This document shows positions 44,440 through 52,721 of a DNA stretch of 64,000 bases, piece by piece. A program made the position numbers and the translations under genes. Below the pieces are notes generated by a model, which was not told the origin of the DNA, made no database searches, and saw only the letters and a program-made list of their open reading frames with translations. The DNA is from Gelria sp. Kuro-4 (GTDB lineage: Bacteria > Bacillota > DTU030 > DUMP01). Where the stretch lies: the NCBI RefSeq assembly GCF_019668485.1, contig NZ_AP024619.1:743001-807000 (forward strand), written 5' to 3'. Position 1 is the first letter of the stretch, and the number at the start of each line of letters is the position of its first letter.

Positions 44440-44889
44440 CTACTGCTCCTGATCGTCTATGAGCTTCATAACTTCAACCAGCTTGCGTACCGTCTCCGGC
44501 TTCAGGTTGCGCGCCTCGCGGACCATAAGCTGCAGGTCTTCGCGTTGCGCGATTTCACGGGAGTACTGGACCAACCCGGGGTTGTCTTTAATGATGTCCG
44601 CCAAAGCCCGAACTTCCCTGCTGACTTCCTCGTCGCCGCCGGCGGCGTTCTTCAGGTTCAAATGTGTTCCCCGGGGGTTATCTGTCAGCCCCATGAGGTA
44701 GTCGATCGAAACCGCAAAGAGCCTGCCCATCTCCGCGAGAGTATCGTAGCCCGGCTGCTTGCGGCCGGATTCGTAGTAAGATATCAGGCTCTGGCTCACG
44801 TTGAGCTCCCTGGCTAAGCCTTCTTGTGACAAGCCTTTTTCTTTGCGGAGCCGCACCAAACGATCTGCCCGGAAAGGCAAAGATAGCAC
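44440..44889 (-). CDS. XRE-family helix-turn-helix regulator
   Basis: The 149-residue protein has an N-terminal HTH (LVRLRKEKGLSQEGLARELNVSQSLISYYESGRKQPGYDTL). Its C-terminal helical half probably serves dimerisation or ligand binding. It is divergent from the Wzz operon, whose promoter lies 75 bp away, so it may repress that operon (inference). The start is GTG 44889 or TTG 44880. Confidence 0.85.
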   Translation of the reverse strand: MLSLPFRADRLVRLRKEKGLSQEGLARELNVSQSLISYYESGRKQPGYDTLAEMGRLFAVSIDYLMGLTDNPRGTHLNLKNAAGGDEEVSREVRALADIIKDNPGLVQYSREIAQREDLQLMVREARNLKPETVRKLVEVMKLIDDQEQ

Positions 44890-44964
44890 CCCTTTCACCC
44901 TTATTATTATGCAGGGGCAGGTGCATGTCCAATATCTGACAGTCATATGCGGCGCGGCCGTCTA

Positions 44965-44993
44965 TTGACAACATGCCGCCGGGTCATTACAAT
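44965..44993 (+). promoter_or_regulatory. Sigma-A promoter of the Wzz operon
   Basis: TTGACA and TACAAT are separated by 17 bp. The transcript would begin near 45000, exactly where a 10-bp closing stem of a structured leader starts. Confidence 0.85.
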
Positions 44994-44999
44994 AAGAAC

Positions 45000-45162
45000 G
45001 GCAGGGTGATCATGGAAACCCAGCCGTGTCGCGACTGGGCTGGTGCGGGGTTGTAACTGAGCGGAACCGGAAGACTCCCGCAGCCGCCGGCAGCTTCACC
45101 CTGCCCAGCGGAGCGGTGAGCATGGAAGGCCACCCGGGAAAGATTATCCGGGGTGGCTTTCC
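45000..45162 (+). ncRNA. Structured 5' leader of the Wzz operon, class unknown
   Basis: GGCAGGGTGA (45000-45009) pairs perfectly with TCACCCTGCC (45096-45105). Inside are CCAGCC / GGCTGG (45020-45025 with 45038-45043) and GCGGG / CCCGC (45045-45049 with 45077-45081), giving a multi-arm fold. A second strong hairpin (45124-45162, core GCCACCC / GGGTGGC) follows without a T-run. The leader is about 290 nt. It does not match the lysine, c-di-GMP, cobalamin or SAM motifs I know. Confidence 0.5.
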
Positions 45163-45289
45163 TGTTGCTTCAGGGGGCAGCCGCGAAGAACCGGAAGAGC
45201 CGCCTCGCCGGCAGGATTTACATTCCCCCGTGTCGAAGACAAAAATGCGGGACACAAAGCACGATCAACGTGCTCCGGGAGGTAGAGTT

Positions 45290-46579
45290 GTGGAAGAGGA
45301 GATCAGCCTGCGCGACATGATTGAGGTGCTGCTGCGCGGCAAGGTGACCATAGCCGTGATCACGGCGGCAGCCGTGCTGGTGGCCGGGGTTCTGAGCTTT
45401 TTTGTTTTGCCGCCTACATATGAGGCCGTGGCGACGGTGATGGTGAACCAGCCGGCGCAGCAGGCGCCGCCGGAACAGGGTACGCCGGAGTTTTTGGCCT
45501 CGCTCACGCGGCTTCCGCAGATGACCATTGCCACCTACGCCGCCCAGGTGAAGAACCCCGTTATCCTGAAGAAAGTCCTGGAACAGCTCGAGCTGCAGGA
45601 GAAGTACACCATCGCCCAGTTCGCCAACAAGATCAGCGTGGGCACGCCGAAAGACACGAACCTGATGGAGATAAAGGTGGAGGACGAAGACCCCCAGCTG
45701 GCGGCGAATATCGCCAACGCCGTGGCGAGCGAACTGGTAAGCTTTGTCTCCGACATGAACCAGCAGCGGGTCAGCATGTCGGCCCGGATGCTCAAGAATC
45801 AGATTGCGGCCGAGGACCAGAGCATCGCCCAGGGTGCCGAAGAGCTGAAGAGCTTTCTTAAACAGCCGCAAAGCGTGACGGAACTGCAGGCGGATTTAGA
45901 TGCCAAGCTCAAACTGCTCACCAACCTCAAGGCGCAGGCGGCGGCCGCCCGCATTGACCTGGCCGGGGCCCAGGCCGGGCTGGCGGCGGCGGAAGAAGCG
46001 CTCGCGAACACGCTGCCCGTCATTAAGACCAACAAGTCGCTGGCCGACGACTCCTTCCTCTCTCAGGTGGCGGCGGCCGCCAGCGGTAAGTCGCCCGCCG
46101 CCCTCGGCGGGCTTAAGATGGAGAGCGAAGAGCCCAACAAGGCCTACATGGCGCTCCAGGAAGACGTAGCCACCCGCCGCGCTGCGGTGGCTTCCTTGAG
46201 AAACCAGATTGCCGCCACCGAGGCTACAATCAGCAGCCTGCAGAACGACATTCAGGATATCCAGGTGAAGCTGGTGGACAAGCAGCTTAAGTACGACCAG
46301 TTGCAGCAGAAGATAGACACCGCCCGGCAGAACTACAAGCTCTACAACTCCAAGTACGCCGAGGCCTTAAGCGCCAGCTCCCTTTCCGCCGGCGAAGCGA
46401 ACCTCATGCTCCTCAGCCAGGCGTACATCCCCCGCCGCCCGGTCGGCCCGCGCAAGATGCTCAACATGGCCGTGGCCGGCGTACTGGGCCTTATGGTAAG
46501 CGTCTTCCTCGTCTTCTTCCAAGAATACTGGCGCACCAGCGCCGCTCCCCCCACCCGGGGTCAGGTATCAACTTCTTAA
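45290..46579 (+). CDS. Wzz/GumC-type chain-length determinant protein
   Basis: The 429-residue inner-membrane protein has a Wzz N-terminal domain (ISLRDMIEVLLRGK, TM1 VTIAVITAAAVLVAGVLSFFVL). A long coiled-coil periplasmic-type region follows, rich in Ala/Gln/Glu. TM2 is near the end (MLNMAVAGVLGLMVSVFLVFF) after the PRRPVGPRK motif. It should set polysaccharide chain length with the following ligase/polymerase. GTG 45290 follows GGGAGG; earlier starts in frame lie in the structured leader. The last residues GQVSTS and the stop are supplied by a family A repeat. Confidence 0.87.
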   Translation: MEEEISLRDMIEVLLRGKVTIAVITAAAVLVAGVLSFFVLPPTYEAVATVMVNQPAQQAPPEQGTPEFLASLTRLPQMTIATYAAQVKNPVILKKVLEQLELQEKYTIAQFANKISVGTPKDTNLMEIKVEDEDPQLAANIANAVASELVSFVSDMNQQRVSMSARMLKNQIAAEDQSIAQGAEELKSFLKQPQSVTELQADLDAKLKLLTNLKAQAAAARIDLAGAQAGLAAAEEALANTLPVIKTNKSLADDSFLSQVAAAASGKSPAALGGLKMESEEPNKAYMALQEDVATRRAAVASLRNQIAATEATISSLQNDIQDIQVKLVDKQLKYDQLQQKIDTARQNYKLYNSKYAEALSASSLSAGEANLMLLSQAYIPRRPVGPRKMLNMAVAGVLGLMVSVFLVFFQEYWRTSAAPPTRGQVSTS

Positions 46580-46600
46580 AGTTTTTCTCAACTCTGCGAC
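46557..46600 (+). repeat. Family A REP overlapping the end of the Wzz gene
   Basis: The core at 46557-46574 is read as RGQVST and CTTAA gives the stop. The tail GTTTTTCTCAACTCTGCGA is complete. Confidence 0.9.
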
Positions 46601-46660
46601 AAGCCTGCCCCCTGCGGCAGGCTTCACCTGGCATTGGGAACTTCCCAGTGCTTTCTTTTT
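46601..46660 (+). terminator. Double hairpin after the Wzz gene
   Basis: AAGCCTGCC / GGCAGGCTT is followed by a second stem (CATTGGG / CCCAGTG) and ctttcttttt. It would stop or attenuate transcription before the ligase gene. Confidence 0.65.
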
Positions 46661-46755
46661 GCCGGCGCTGCGTTGAGAGGGAAGGATTAGACCGGGTTCT
46701 GTCGAAACAAGAAATGTCTATGGTATAACCAACGGATAAAGAAAAGGTGATCTGC

Positions 46756-49155
46756 TTGGCCAAGAAAAAGAAGCTCTCTTGGAATAAGGCTGCGGCGCCG
46801 GGCGCGAGCGGCGAAGAGGCAGCCACGCCTCAAGCCGGCCCGGCCGGGCCGGCAAAGCGGACAGGTGGCACTGGCACCACCGGCGCCGGCGCGGCGGCTG
46901 CCATCTACTGGCTGGTCTACGCCGGCGTGCTGGGCCTGCTGGTGGTGCCGCCCTTCTTCCGCGGGCTTTTCTTCCCGCGCGAGCAGCTGATTGCCCTGCT
47001 TGTTACGCTGGGCCTTTTTATCCTCTGGTGGGTGCGGCGCTTCCTGCTGCGCGCGGGCGGCTTCTTCAACGGGCCGGTGGATTTGGCGGCGCTGGCCCTG
47101 GTGGCGGCGTACGGCCTTTCTTTCTTCGTGGCCGTTAACCCGCGCGCTGCGATAGGCGAACTTCTGAAGAACCTGAACTACTTCCTTCTTCTTTGGCTGG
47201 CGCTGGAGCTGGTACGGGAAAAGCGGGACCTGGGCATTTTCCTGCGGGTACTGGTGCTCGCCGGCGTGGCCACGGCCGTGCTGGGTGTGGGCGTTGCGGC
47301 CGGGACCTTTGCTTACAAAGGCGCCTTCGAAGGCGGCCGCCTTTCTTCCAGCTTCCAGTACCCCAACACCTTTGCTTCGTACCTGGCCACCCTGACCCTC
47401 CTGGCTGTGGCGCTGGCGGCGGAGACGCCGCGCCTGTGGGAGAAGCCGCTTTTCAGCGGCGCCGCGGGCTTTATGCTCCTCACCTTCCTCTTTACCCAGT
47501 CGCGCGGTGCGCTCCTTATCCTGCCGCCGGCGGCGCTTGCCCTTCTTATTGCTGCACCGCGCGGGACGCGGCCGGCGGTGTTTTGGCACCTCCTGGCGGC
47601 GGGGGCGGGTGCCCTGGCTTGTGCCGGCCCCTTTGGGACGGCGCTGGCCGCCAAGGGCGGAGGAGGCGCACTCCTCTGGCAGTGGTCGGCCCTGGCGGCT
47701 GGCCTGGCTGCGGCCCTGTCGCTTCTGGCCCTGCCGCTCGCGCGGCTTTCGGCCGGGCCTTACCGCCGGGCGGCGGCGGTGGCGCTCGCCGGGGTGCTTG
47801 TAGCCGTGCTGGCCGTTGCAGTGGTGAAGGTTGGCCCGGCCAAGCTTCTGCCGGCCAACCTGCTCGCACGTTTTAAGACCATCAGCCTGAGTACCCACGG
47901 GGCGGCCGAGCGCATCTGGTGGACGCGTGACGCCTTCCGCATGGTACAGGACCGGCCCATTCTGGGTGCCGGCGGTGGCGGTTGGGACGCCCTCTACCAC
48001 CAATACCAGTACTACCTCTACTGGTCCAACCAGGTGCACAACCACTGGCTGCAGACGTGGGTAGAAGTGGGTACGGTGGGCTTCCTGGCCTTTCTCGCCC
48101 TTTGGGGGGCGGCGCTCTATTGCGCCCTGCGCGTCCTTGTGCTGAGCCGGGACACCGGCCTGCGCCTTCTCACGGCGGGAATCCTGGCCGCTGCCCTTAA
48201 CCTGGGTGCGCACAGCTTCATCGATTTTAACCTTTCTCTTTCCGCCGTCTCTTTCACCCTGTGGACGCTGCTGGCGCTGGCGCAGGCGGCTGCGCAGCAG
48301 GGGGATTGCCTGCCGGCCCTTTCCTTTGCCTGCACCCGTGCTGCCTGGCCGGGGGCGGTGGCGGCGCTCCTCGCCGCGCTGACCATGGCCGGAGCCGGTT
48401 CGCTCCTGGTAGGCTTCAACTACGGCCAGCAGGGCGCCAAGTTCCTGGAGTACAACAACATTCCGTTTGCGGTCCAGCGCTTTGAGCAGGCGGTAAAGTA
48501 CGATCCGCTCACGGCTTCTTATAAGATCGACCTGGCCCAGTGCCTGGAGAAGACAGGCCAGAAAAAGAAAGATGAGAAGCTTATCCGGCGCGCGCTGGAT
48601 CTGGTCCGCCGAGGTCAGCAGCAGGAACCCACCAATGCCACCTTTGCCGCCATCCGTGCGGCCATGGTATTCCGCCACGGCTTTGTAGACGAGGGGCTTA
48701 CGTACGCCGAGCGGGTGGTGGAGCTGATGCCTCGGCGCGCGGCAGACTACGAGAGCCTGGCCCAGGCCTACGTGGAGGCGGCGCGCTACTACCAGCAGAA
48801 GGGCGAGACGGCCCGGGCGGACGAACTCCTGGCCAAGCTTGATGCCCTTCCGAGCCGCATCGAAAAGCTCCTCGCCGCCACGCCTGAGAGGTACCGGAGC
48901 CTGGGCGAGCCGCCACTCGCCGTGACCCCGCGCCTTAATATTTACGTGGGCGCAGGCAAGTACCTGGCCGGTCGGTACGACGAAGCGCAGGCTCAGTTGG
49001 CGCCGCTGGCTGAAAGCAAGGACAAGAACCTCCAGGCCGAGGCGCGCCTCTGGCTGGGCCTCACCGCTGCCAAACAGGGCGACCGCGCCGGCGCGCAAAA
49101 ACTCATTCAGGAGGCGCTCCAGGCCTGGCCCGATCTGGCCGCCCAGCTGCAGTAA
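46756..49155 (+). CDS. O-antigen ligase/polymerase-type membrane protein with TPR tail
   Basis: The 799-residue protein has about 12 membrane segments and Wzy/WaaL-family signatures, SSSFQYPNTFASYLATLTLLA and DRPILGAGGGGWDALYHQYQ..QVHNHWLQTWVEVG (conserved Arg/His loop region). From about residue 570 a TPR-like soluble domain follows (FAVQRFEQAVKYDPLTASYK, RALDLVRRGQQQEP). It would join or polymerise surface glycans with Wzz. TTG 46756 after aaaggtgat seems a better start than GTG 46747. An extended family A pair begins 14 bp after the stop. Confidence 0.85.
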   Translation: MAKKKKLSWNKAAAPGASGEEAATPQAGPAGPAKRTGGTGTTGAGAAAAIYWLVYAGVLGLLVVPPFFRGLFFPREQLIALLVTLGLFILWWVRRFLLRAGGFFNGPVDLAALALVAAYGLSFFVAVNPRAAIGELLKNLNYFLLLWLALELVREKRDLGIFLRVLVLAGVATAVLGVGVAAGTFAYKGAFEGGRLSSSFQYPNTFASYLATLTLLAVALAAETPRLWEKPLFSGAAGFMLLTFLFTQSRGALLILPPAALALLIAAPRGTRPAVFWHLLAAGAGALACAGPFGTALAAKGGGGALLWQWSALAAGLAAALSLLALPLARLSAGPYRRAAAVALAGVLVAVLAVAVVKVGPAKLLPANLLARFKTISLSTHGAAERIWWTRDAFRMVQDRPILGAGGGGWDALYHQYQYYLYWSNQVHNHWLQTWVEVGTVGFLAFLALWGAALYCALRVLVLSRDTGLRLLTAGILAAALNLGAHSFIDFNLSLSAVSFTLWTLLALAQAAAQQGDCLPALSFACTRAAWPGAVAALLAALTMAGAGSLLVGFNYGQQGAKFLEYNNIPFAVQRFEQAVKYDPLTASYKIDLAQCLEKTGQKKKDEKLIRRALDLVRRGQQQEPTNATFAAIRAAMVFRHGFVDEGLTYAERVVELMPRRAADYESLAQAYVEAARYYQQKGETARADELLAKLDALPSRIEKLLAATPERYRSLGEPPLAVTPRLNIYVGAGKYLAGRYDEAQAQLAPLAESKDKNLQAEARLWLGLTAAKQGDRAGAQKLIQEALQAWPDLAAQLQ

Positions 49156-49168
49156 CCGAGGGTGACTT

Positions 49169-49239
49169 GGGTCAGGTACCGAGTTGCGTTTGTTGTTCTC
49201 AATCTTGAAAGTTACGCATGAAAGTTGATACCTGACCCC
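49169..49239 (+). mobile_element. Empty family A element (paired REP, 71 bp)
   Basis: GGGTCAGGTA (49169) pairs with TACCTGACCC at the right end, forming a 71-bp hairpin-like pair of inverted half-units. The right half is the standard core. It fills the intergenic space between the ligase gene and the next gene. Confidence 0.75.
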
Positions 49240-49245
49240 AAAGGA

Positions 49246-50004
49246 ATGAAACGTTTGCGGCTGGCGGCTCTTGTTCTGGTGGCCTTGGTCCTCGGTACAT
49301 ACAGTGTGGCCCAGGGCGCCTCGGCGGCGAAAACCTTGAAAGCGGTTTACCGCAACATCACGGTGGTGGTGAATGACAAAGCGGCGCCGGCGGCGGAAGA
49401 GGAGCCTTTTATTGTGGACGGGCGGGTGTATGTGCCGCTCAGGTATGTGGCGCAGCTTGTGGGTGCCCAGGTGAACTGGGATGGCGTCAACAACCGCGTG
49501 CTGATCGCCACGGCTCCGGCGGCGCCGAAGAGCGACCCGGCCAAAGAGCAGGCTAAGTGGCAGGAGGGCTACAACGCCGGACTAGTGCAGGGCCAGCTCA
49601 TGGCCAGCAAGAGCGCTTACGACGAGGGTTATGAAGATGGCTACGACGAGGGGTACGAGAAGGGGAAGGACGAAGGTTACGACGAGGGCTACGAAGAAGG
49701 TAAAGACGACGCCCGCAGCAGTCGGGACGATGAAGAAGAGGGTTACGACGACGGCTACGACGAAGGCCTGGATTACGGAGAAGAGGCCGCGGACTACTAC
49801 AACGACCGGGGCGAAGAGGGTCTGGATTGGGAGGAAGCGCTGGAGGGCCGCTTCAACATCGACCCGAACGACGAGGACGATGTAGTCGACGAGTTCGAGG
49901 CTGATTATAACCTCAATCCGGACATCGACGACTACACCGACGGTTTCATCCAAGGCTTTTACGATGGCTTCGAAGAGGCTTTCAACGACTACTATGAAGG
50001 TTAA
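49246..50004 (+). CDS. Exported copper-amine-oxidase-N-like protein with acidic DEGY repeats
   Basis: The 252-residue protein has a signal peptide (LRLAALVLVALVLGTYSVAQGASA). A copper amine oxidase N-terminal-like domain follows (VVVNDKAAPAAEEEPFIVDG, RVYVPLRYVAQLVGAQVNWD). The next 100 residues are tandem units such as DEGYEDGYDEGYEKGKDEGY, and the tail is Asp/Glu/Tyr-rich. The first domain is typical of Firmicutes surface stalk proteins. The acidic repeats could bind cations or wall polymers (inference). ATG 49246 directly follows AAAGGA at the REP edge; TTG 49225 lies inside the REP. Confidence 0.7.
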   Translation: MKRLRLAALVLVALVLGTYSVAQGASAAKTLKAVYRNITVVVNDKAAPAAEEEPFIVDGRVYVPLRYVAQLVGAQVNWDGVNNRVLIATAPAAPKSDPAKEQAKWQEGYNAGLVQGQLMASKSAYDEGYEDGYDEGYEKGKDEGYDEGYEEGKDDARSSRDDEEEGYDDGYDEGLDYGEEAADYYNDRGEEGLDWEEALEGRFNIDPNDEDDVVDEFEADYNLNPDIDDYTDGFIQGFYDGFEEAFNDYYEG

Positions 50005-50011
50005 CTAAATC

Positions 50012-50082
50012 GGGTCGGGTATCCGGTTATGTTCGTTATTCTCAATCCTGCAAGTTACGCATGGAAGTTGATACCTGACCCC
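50012..50082 (+). mobile_element. Empty family A element (paired REP, 71 bp)
   Basis: It has the same layout as 49169-49239 with base changes: GGGTCGGGTATCC on the left and the perfect core on the right. The interior ttctcaatcctgcaagttac is shared. The right end is followed by the AAGGAGG of cobO. Confidence 0.75.
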
Positions 50083-50096
50083 AAGGAGGGGCGGCT

Positions 50097-50690
50097 GTGG
50101 AACAAAAGGAAAGCCGGGGCTACGTGCAGGTATACACCGGCGACGGCAAAGGCAAGACCACCGCAGCCATAGGCCTGGCCGTCCGTGCGCTGGGGGCGGG
50201 CAAGCGCGTGCTCTTTCTCCAGTTCATGAAACGGCCTGACTACAGCGAGCACCGCATCCTCACCACCCTGCCCGGGCTTAAGGTGATTGCCCTGGGGAAG
50301 CCCTACTTCGTGGCGCGGGCGGACCGGATCTCGCCTGAAGCGGCTGCGGCCATGGGCCGAGGGCTGGTGGTATTTGAGCCGGGGAAGCCGCCGGAAGACT
50401 ACGTGCGCCTGCTCGAGGGAGGGTTGGAAGCGGCTCGCGTCGCCCTTACGGGCGGCGAGTACGACCTGGTGGTGCTCGATGAGCTGAACGTGGCGCTCAG
50501 CCTGGGCCTGGTGGAACTGGACGAGGTTCTTAAGCTCCTCGACGCCCGCGCGGCGAACGTGGAAGTGGTGATTACCGGGCGCGGCGCGCCACCTGCGCTC
50601 CTCGAGCGCGCCGACCTGGTGACCGAGATGCGCGAGGCGAAGCACTACTTCCGCCAGGGTGTCCCCGCCCGCCGCGGCATCGAAAACTAA
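50097..50690 (+). CDS. cobO: Cob(I)alamin adenosyltransferase (CobO/BtuR type)
   Basis: The 197-residue enzyme adenosylates corrinoids. The P-loop GDGKGKTTAAIGLAVRA is near residue 16. KRVLFLQFMKRPDYSEHRI, YDLVVLDELNVALSLGLV and VVITGRGAPPALLERADLVTEM are CobO blocks. GTG 50097 follows AAGGAGG right after a family A element. The stop is followed by TAACCCGGGGTCAGG. So the whole gene lies between two family A copies. Confidence 0.93.
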   Translation: MEQKESRGYVQVYTGDGKGKTTAAIGLAVRALGAGKRVLFLQFMKRPDYSEHRILTTLPGLKVIALGKPYFVARADRISPEAAAAMGRGLVVFEPGKPPEDYVRLLEGGLEAARVALTGGEYDLVVLDELNVALSLGLVELDEVLKLLDARAANVEVVITGRGAPPALLERADLVTEMREAKHYFRQGVPARRGIEN

Positions 50691-50693
50691 CCC

Positions 50694-50737
50694 GGGGTCA
50701 GGTATCAACTTTTTACTGTAATTTTAGTTGACTAAAG
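50694..50737 (+). repeat. Family A REP after cobO
   Basis: The core starts 4 nt after the cobO stop. The tail (actgtaattttagttgac) is divergent from the consensus. Confidence 0.85.
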
Positions 50738-51113
50738 TGCCGGGTGCTGTGTACCGTTGCCAGCGCACCCGGCTATCCTTCAGCTCCGAAAATCCTTGCA
50801 TGCCGCCTCGGGGCAAACCCGGCGAGTAATTGGAAACTGAGCCGATCTGATGCCTATAATATTTTACCGGCCACCTGCTGCGTTAAAAGCAGCTCCTTTT
50901 TTCTGTTCTTAGGACCGCGCGGGCCTGAACCCCACTCCTTTCATAGGTGTCGTAGACTAAGCCAGCGGACTGAGTCAGGTGAGTCCGGACAGAAGAACTG
51001 CTTCAACTTGTTCTTCCTAGGGTCAACAAATAATGGAACTTTACCAGCACTTGGTGCGTCATACATAAGGTAAGGGAAAGGAAGGGTGCAGCGAAAGGAG
51101 CGACGCGAGGGAG
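50738..51113. other. Leader region of the exporter operon with hairpins and a terminator
   Basis: GCCGGGTGC pairs with GCACCCGGC around 50738-50773. An intrinsic terminator lies at 50877-50903 (GCTGC / GCAGC then TCCTTTTTT). No gene is visible. A riboswitch is possible but I match no known class. The gagggag ribosome site of the adaptor gene ends the region. Confidence 0.4.
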
Positions 51114-52709
51114 ATGAGGAAGCGACTGGTTATCGGGCTGGTGGTGGCGTTGGTGCTCGCGGGGGGCGGGCTTTTCGGCTGGCGCGCGCTCAAAGGCAAG
51201 GGAGCGGACAAGGCAGCGCGGCCGGATGTTATTGCCACGGGCCGGGTGGAGCGCGGCGACGTGCGCCTCACCGTGGAAGGCTGGGGGCCGCTGGCGGCCG
51301 GCGAGGAGAAGGAGGTAGCCCCGCTTACCGAGGGGCTGGTGGACCAGGTTTTCGTAAAAGAAGGGCAGGAGGTTAAGGAGGGTGACCCGCTCCTATCCCT
51401 CTACAATGCCACCCTGGGCATGGAGGTGGAGAAGGCACAGCTGGAGCTGGATCAGGCGCGCCTTGACCTGACGAAGGTCCTGGGGGTGCCCCCCGAAAAG
51501 GTGGACGGCGCCGACCCGGACCTGGCCCTTTCGGTGCGCGCACCGGTGGCGGGACGCGTGGCGGAGCTGAAGGTGAAAGAAGGCGACCAGATCGGCGCCA
51601 AGCAGGACCTTTTGCGCCTGGTGGACGACAGCGAGGTGTTGGTGGAGCTTTTCCTGGACGAAGGGTCGGCCCGCAGCGTGAAGGTGGGGCAGCCGGCCGA
51701 GCTGCAGTTCCATGACTTCTCCGGCAGCACCCCCGGCCGCGTGCGCGAGGTGGACCCGAACCGCTACCCGCAGGGGAGCGCGTTTATGCGCCGTGTGGTG
51801 ATCGGCGTGCCCAACCCGGGCCTTTTGGCGCCGGAGATGAAGGCCGAGGTGAACATAGATACAGGCGGCGGGCTGGTGGCCGGGACGGGCACGGCCGCCA
51901 AGTGGAAGGAAGATGCCTGGGTGACGAGCGGTGTGGGGGGCCGCCTGGAGAAACTCCTGGTGAAGGAAGGCAGCCGTGTGCAGGCCGGCCAGGTGCTGGC
52001 CCGGCTGGAGAAAAGCTCGGCCTTGCTCGATGTATACAGCAAGATCCTGGGCCTGCAGCAGACGCGCGTGGAGCTGGAGCGCAAACAGGAAGAGCTGGCC
52101 GGCCTTACCCTGCGCGCCCCTATCGCCGGGCGGGTGATCGAGCTGAATACGGCGCCGGGACAGAAGGTGGAGGCCGGCAAGACGGTGGTGAAGCTGGCCA
52201 GCTACGTCAAGATGAGCACGGAGATTATGATCGATGAGCTCGATATCGTGCACGTGAAGCCGGGGATGGACGCTACGGTGCGCGTGGACGCCCTCCCGGG
52301 AAAAACATTCGCCGCCAAGGTGGCGGAGGTGGCCAGCCAGGGTACGCAGAAGGAAGGCATGCCCGGCTTTCCGGTGAAGGTGGAGGTGCTTGAGCCGGGC
52401 GAGCTGCGCGCCGGCATGACGGCCAATGTTTCCATCTTTGTGGATGAGCGCAAGGGCGTTCTCACGGTGCCCATTGAGGCCGTCTACGAGGAGGGCGGCC
52501 AGACCTTTGTCCAGGTCCAGGAGGCAGGCAAGCTGCGCGAGGTGCCGGTAAAGCTCGGCCTGCAGGACCGGCGCGTGGCCGAGGTGCTGGAAGGTCTCAC
52601 CGAAGGGCAGGAAGTGATTACCGGTAGCTCGGGTGACCAGGAACGCTTCTTCGGCGCTCCGGGCGGGCGGCCGGCGAGACGTGTCGGTGCCGTGCGCGTG
52701 GTACCTTAA
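51114..52709 (+). CDS. MacA/HlyD-type efflux adaptor with duplicated lipoyl-type domains
   Basis: The 531-residue membrane-anchored adaptor has an N-terminal anchor (LVIGLVVALVLAGGGLFGW). A first biotinyl-lipoyl-like domain follows (APLTEGLVDQVFVKEGQEVKEGDPL, then APVAGRVAELKVKEGDQIGAK). A second set is GGRLEKLLVKEGSRVQAGQVL and APIAGRVIELNTAPGQKVEAG, giving two adaptor units in one chain. It is longer than usual MacA (about 370-390). ATG 51114 follows gagggag. The ABC genes follow at 12 nt, so this is a tripartite-type exporter adapted to a one-membrane cell. Confidence 0.88.
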   Translation: MRKRLVIGLVVALVLAGGGLFGWRALKGKGADKAARPDVIATGRVERGDVRLTVEGWGPLAAGEEKEVAPLTEGLVDQVFVKEGQEVKEGDPLLSLYNATLGMEVEKAQLELDQARLDLTKVLGVPPEKVDGADPDLALSVRAPVAGRVAELKVKEGDQIGAKQDLLRLVDDSEVLVELFLDEGSARSVKVGQPAELQFHDFSGSTPGRVREVDPNRYPQGSAFMRRVVIGVPNPGLLAPEMKAEVNIDTGGGLVAGTGTAAKWKEDAWVTSGVGGRLEKLLVKEGSRVQAGQVLARLEKSSALLDVYSKILGLQQTRVELERKQEELAGLTLRAPIAGRVIELNTAPGQKVEAGKTVVKLASYVKMSTEIMIDELDIVHVKPGMDATVRVDALPGKTFAAKVAEVASQGTQKEGMPGFPVKVEVLEPGELRAGMTANVSIFVDERKGVLTVPIEAVYEEGGQTFVQVQEAGKLREVPVKLGLQDRRVAEVLEGLTEGQEVITGSSGDQERFFGAPGGRPARRVGAVRVVP

Positions 52710-52721
52710 GGAGCGCTCACC

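Noticed and set aside
45000-45162. Wzz leader as a c-di-GMP or cobalamin riboswitch
   Set aside because: The GGGCAAACC / ACGCAAAGCC core and the B12 box are absent; only general pairing is visible.
50700-50880. Leader before the exporter as a c-di-GMP-I riboswitch because of GGGGCAAACCC
   Set aside because: The second conserved block and the tetraloop-receptor parts are missing, so the match is too short.
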